Positions 62,331 through 64,000 of a stretch of 64,000 nt of DNA are shown piece by piece (within the stretch, counting starts at the first letter, position 1; every line of letters starts with the position of its first letter). A program made the translations under genes and the position numbers. Location: contig NZ_AOGZ02000013.1 of the NCBI RefSeq assembly GCF_000332515.2, positions 124,001-188,000 on the forward strand, given 5' to 3'. This DNA comes from Leptospira wolbachii serovar Codice str. CDC. Its GTDB lineage: Bacteria; Spirochaetota; Leptospiria; Leptospirales; Leptospiraceae. The notes under the pieces were generated by a model, which was given only the letters and a program-made list of their open reading frames with translations, was not told the DNA's origin and searched no databases.

Positions 62331-64000
62331 TTACTTCAACTTAAACCTTTCTACCTGTGTAGAAAGGTAGGATGCTTGAGAGGCAATTTCCCCAGCAACA
62401 ATTGTCAATTGATCGGATCCCGTGGCAACATCTTGGGTTCCATTGGAAATACTAATGATTGTTTTGGAAATTTCCTCGGTAGCTCTTTTTTGTTCAAACA
62501 CTGCATCTTCAATTTGTAAGTTTAAGTTGGTTAGTAGATTAGAATTCCCTGCAATATCCTTGGCATTATTTTCTTGCAACAATACCGAACCAAGCACTCT
62601 CATTGCGGAGGTTTCAAATTCTTTCACTCGACTATTGAGTAGATTCAAAACTTCTGCGGCTTCGGTTACTTTTTTGTTTCCATTTTCCACGGCAGAGTTT
62701 GTTGAAATCACTAGATCCCCAATCTCTTTTACAGAAGCACCCGTTTGTAAGGCAAGTTTTCCAATCTCTTCCGCAACCACGGCAAATCCGCGCCCGGCAT
62801 CTCCGGCTCTTGCCGCTTCAATGGCAGCATTCAAAGCCAATAGATTTGTTTTTTCAGAAATTTCTGTAATGATATCTAAAACTTCACTAATTCGTTCTGC
62901 TTTTTCACCAATGTCTTCCATGGCACGAGTGGATTCATTCATTGCGGTTTCACCGACAACTGCATGTTCTCTGGATTCCGATGCAAATTTTGCAAGGTAT
63001 TCCATTTCCTTATTAATGTTTTGAACTTCTTCTTGTAGAGTTAATACTGATTTATCGATTTCTTTCATTTTTACAACAGCTTCCTCCATCGACTTACCGA
63101 CATTATCTGCCGATGCGGACAACTCTTCCACAGCAGCGGAAGACTCTTCTGCAGCAGATGCTTGGGTCTGAGAGGTATCTGATAGATTCTGAGAGGTAGA
63201 TGCCATTTTATTGGATTGATTTCCCAATTTCTCCACTGTTTGTTTGATATCCCCAATAATGGAGACTAAACTATTTTTCATTCGATTCATAGAATGTAAC
63301 AAACTGCCAATTTCATCCTGATTGATTTCTTCAGCGTTAATCGCTAAGTTTCCATTGGCGATTTCAGAAGAGAAATCCATGGCTTTTTGTAACCGAACAC
63401 TGATTTGTTTTTTAAAAACAAAATTAAGAAAAAACAAAACTACTACCAAAATGATGATAGAAATCAAAGTAGAACTAAAAATAACCTGGGTAATCTGATT
63501 TCTAAAAATTGAATCGGGGATGCTGACTTGAAGTGCCCAAAATTGTGGATCTTTTCCAATATGAAATGGAGAAAAATAATGAGTGTACCCATCACTTTGA
63601 ATCGTAAACATTTTACCAAGTTTAAGATTTTCTAAATAAGTTTTTAAATGTTCTGGATTTTCAATTTTTTTACCAAGTTTGGTTTGGTCCTGACCATACA
63701 TCACATAAATCCCTTTATCGGATAAAAATGCAATATGGCCCTGACCACGGAAAGGTCGACTATCTCCAATTTTCTCTTGCAACGTACCGACATCTAAATC
63801 AATTCCCGCAGCACCTTTAAATTTACCTTTAGGATAAATCGGAACAACAAGTGAGATCATCTGGATTTTTTTCCCACCTGCTAAATATTCATAGGGACCA
63901 AATACTTTTGCTTTATTTGTTTTTTTTACCTGGAGATAATAATCCCCTGCTCCATTTGGATTGTCATAGTCAACAAGATGTTCTAAGTTGATTTTACCAT
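62331..64000 (-). CDS. Methyl-accepting chemotaxis protein (5' end cut by window edge)
   Basis: The frame is open to base 64000, so the N-terminus is missing; 556 residues are visible. They include the C-terminal part of a periplasmic dCache-like sensor ([37 protein letters not shown]), a membrane segment ([20 protein letters not shown]), a HAMP-like region, and the signalling helix hairpin [23 protein letters not shown]. It would report to CheA via CheW. No C-terminal CheR-binding pentapeptide is seen. It is convergent with the porin gene, nine bases apart. Confidence 0.95.
   Translation of the reverse strand, partial: GKINLEHLVDYDNPNGAGDYYLQVKKTNKAKVFGPYEYLAGGKKIQMISLVVPIYPKGKFKGAAGIDLDVGTLQEKIGDSRPFRGQGHIAFLSDKGIYVMYGQDQTKLGKKIENPEHLKTYLENLKLGKMFTIQSDGYTHYFSPFHIGKDPQFWALQVSIPDSIFRNQITQVIFSSTLISIIILVVVLFFLNFVFKKQISVRLQKAMDFSSEIANGNLAINAEEINQDEIGSLLHSMNRMKNSLVSIIGDIKQTVEKLGNQSNKMASTSQNLSDTSQTQASAAEESSAAVEELSASADNVGKSMEEAVVKMKEIDKSVLTLQEEVQNINKEMEYLAKFASESREHAVVGETAMNESTRAMEDIGEKAERISEVLDIITEISEKTNLLALNAAIEAARAGDAGRGFAVVAEEIGKLALQTGASVKEIGDLVISTNSAVENGNKKVTEAAEVLNLLNSRVKEFETSAMRVLGSVLLQENNAKDIAGNSNLLTNLNLQIEDAVFEQKRATEEISKTIISISNGTQDVATGSDQLTIVAGEIASQASYLSTQVERFKLK

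Overview
The window reads as chromosomal DNA of a spirochaete, most likely Leptospira and perhaps a saprophytic species. This is inference from gene content, not a database result. The signs are moderate-to-low GC, a diderm envelope (several lipobox proteins and an outer-membrane beta-barrel), a CheA carrying a CheC-type domain, many class III nucleotide cyclases, 7TM-DISM, HDOD and PilZ signalling proteins, and a tRNA gene without an encoded CCA. No phage, insertion sequence or CRISPR array was seen. Genes are dense, with many 4-base ATGA stop/start overlaps.

Layout. 1-8.4 kb: the start of an exported protein, an FN3/TPR exported protein, a methyltransferase, a small UvrD-like helicase, tRNA-Val(GAC), a membrane protein, then an SGNH-SGNH-MBOAT cassette likely to O-acylate an exported glycan. 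8.4-26 kb (minus strand): lemA, then a tightly packed run comprising, in transcription order, thrS, an unknown ORF, infC-rpmI-rplT, a ZapB-like coiled coil, zapA, 5-formyl-THF cyclo-ligase, cheW, cheA-cheC, cheB, cheY, scpA, scpB, pheA, tyrA and namZ. Upstream of thrS lies an alpha/beta hydrolase-tetR pair with twin palindromic operators. 26-33 kb: a ferredoxin-cyclase fusion and an SbmA-like ABC protein with a wrecked ATPase site, translationally coupled to a GH94-type phosphorylase. 32.7-34.5 kb: amtB-PII with a sigma54-type promoter. 34.7-43.3 kb: class II photolyase plus a ClpS-like protein, 7TM-DISM cyclase, a TrmA/RlmD-type RNA methyltransferase, SpoIID-domain lipoprotein, HDOD protein and a pseudo-receiver cyclase.

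43.3-50.3 kb is the most unusual locus. Six genes resemble group 4 membrane hydrogenase/complex I (HyfB, C, E, F, G and a fused HycF-HycG), but the NiFe cysteines of the large subunit and all four N2-type cluster cysteines of the small subunit are substituted. The membrane Glu and Lys residues used in proton pumping are kept. This fits the energy-converting hydrogenase-related (Ehr) class. A cyclase with a phospho-blind receiver follows 5 bases downstream on the same strand, and a small exported protein may head the unit.

50.4-64 kb: an ABC/FtsX exporter pair, two hypothetical proteins, pyrE, a dihaem peroxidase lipoprotein, a PilZ protein with a near-consensus sigma54 promoter, a carbamoyltransferase with altered ornithine-binding motifs, a truncated globin, a CitE/malyl-CoA lyase-like enzyme, an alginate-export-like porin, and a methyl-accepting chemotaxis protein cut by the window edge.

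Together the window joins chemotaxis and second-messenger signalling (three predicted adenylate cyclases, PilZ, HDOD), envelope and glycan modification, nitrogen assimilation and core translation and division genes.
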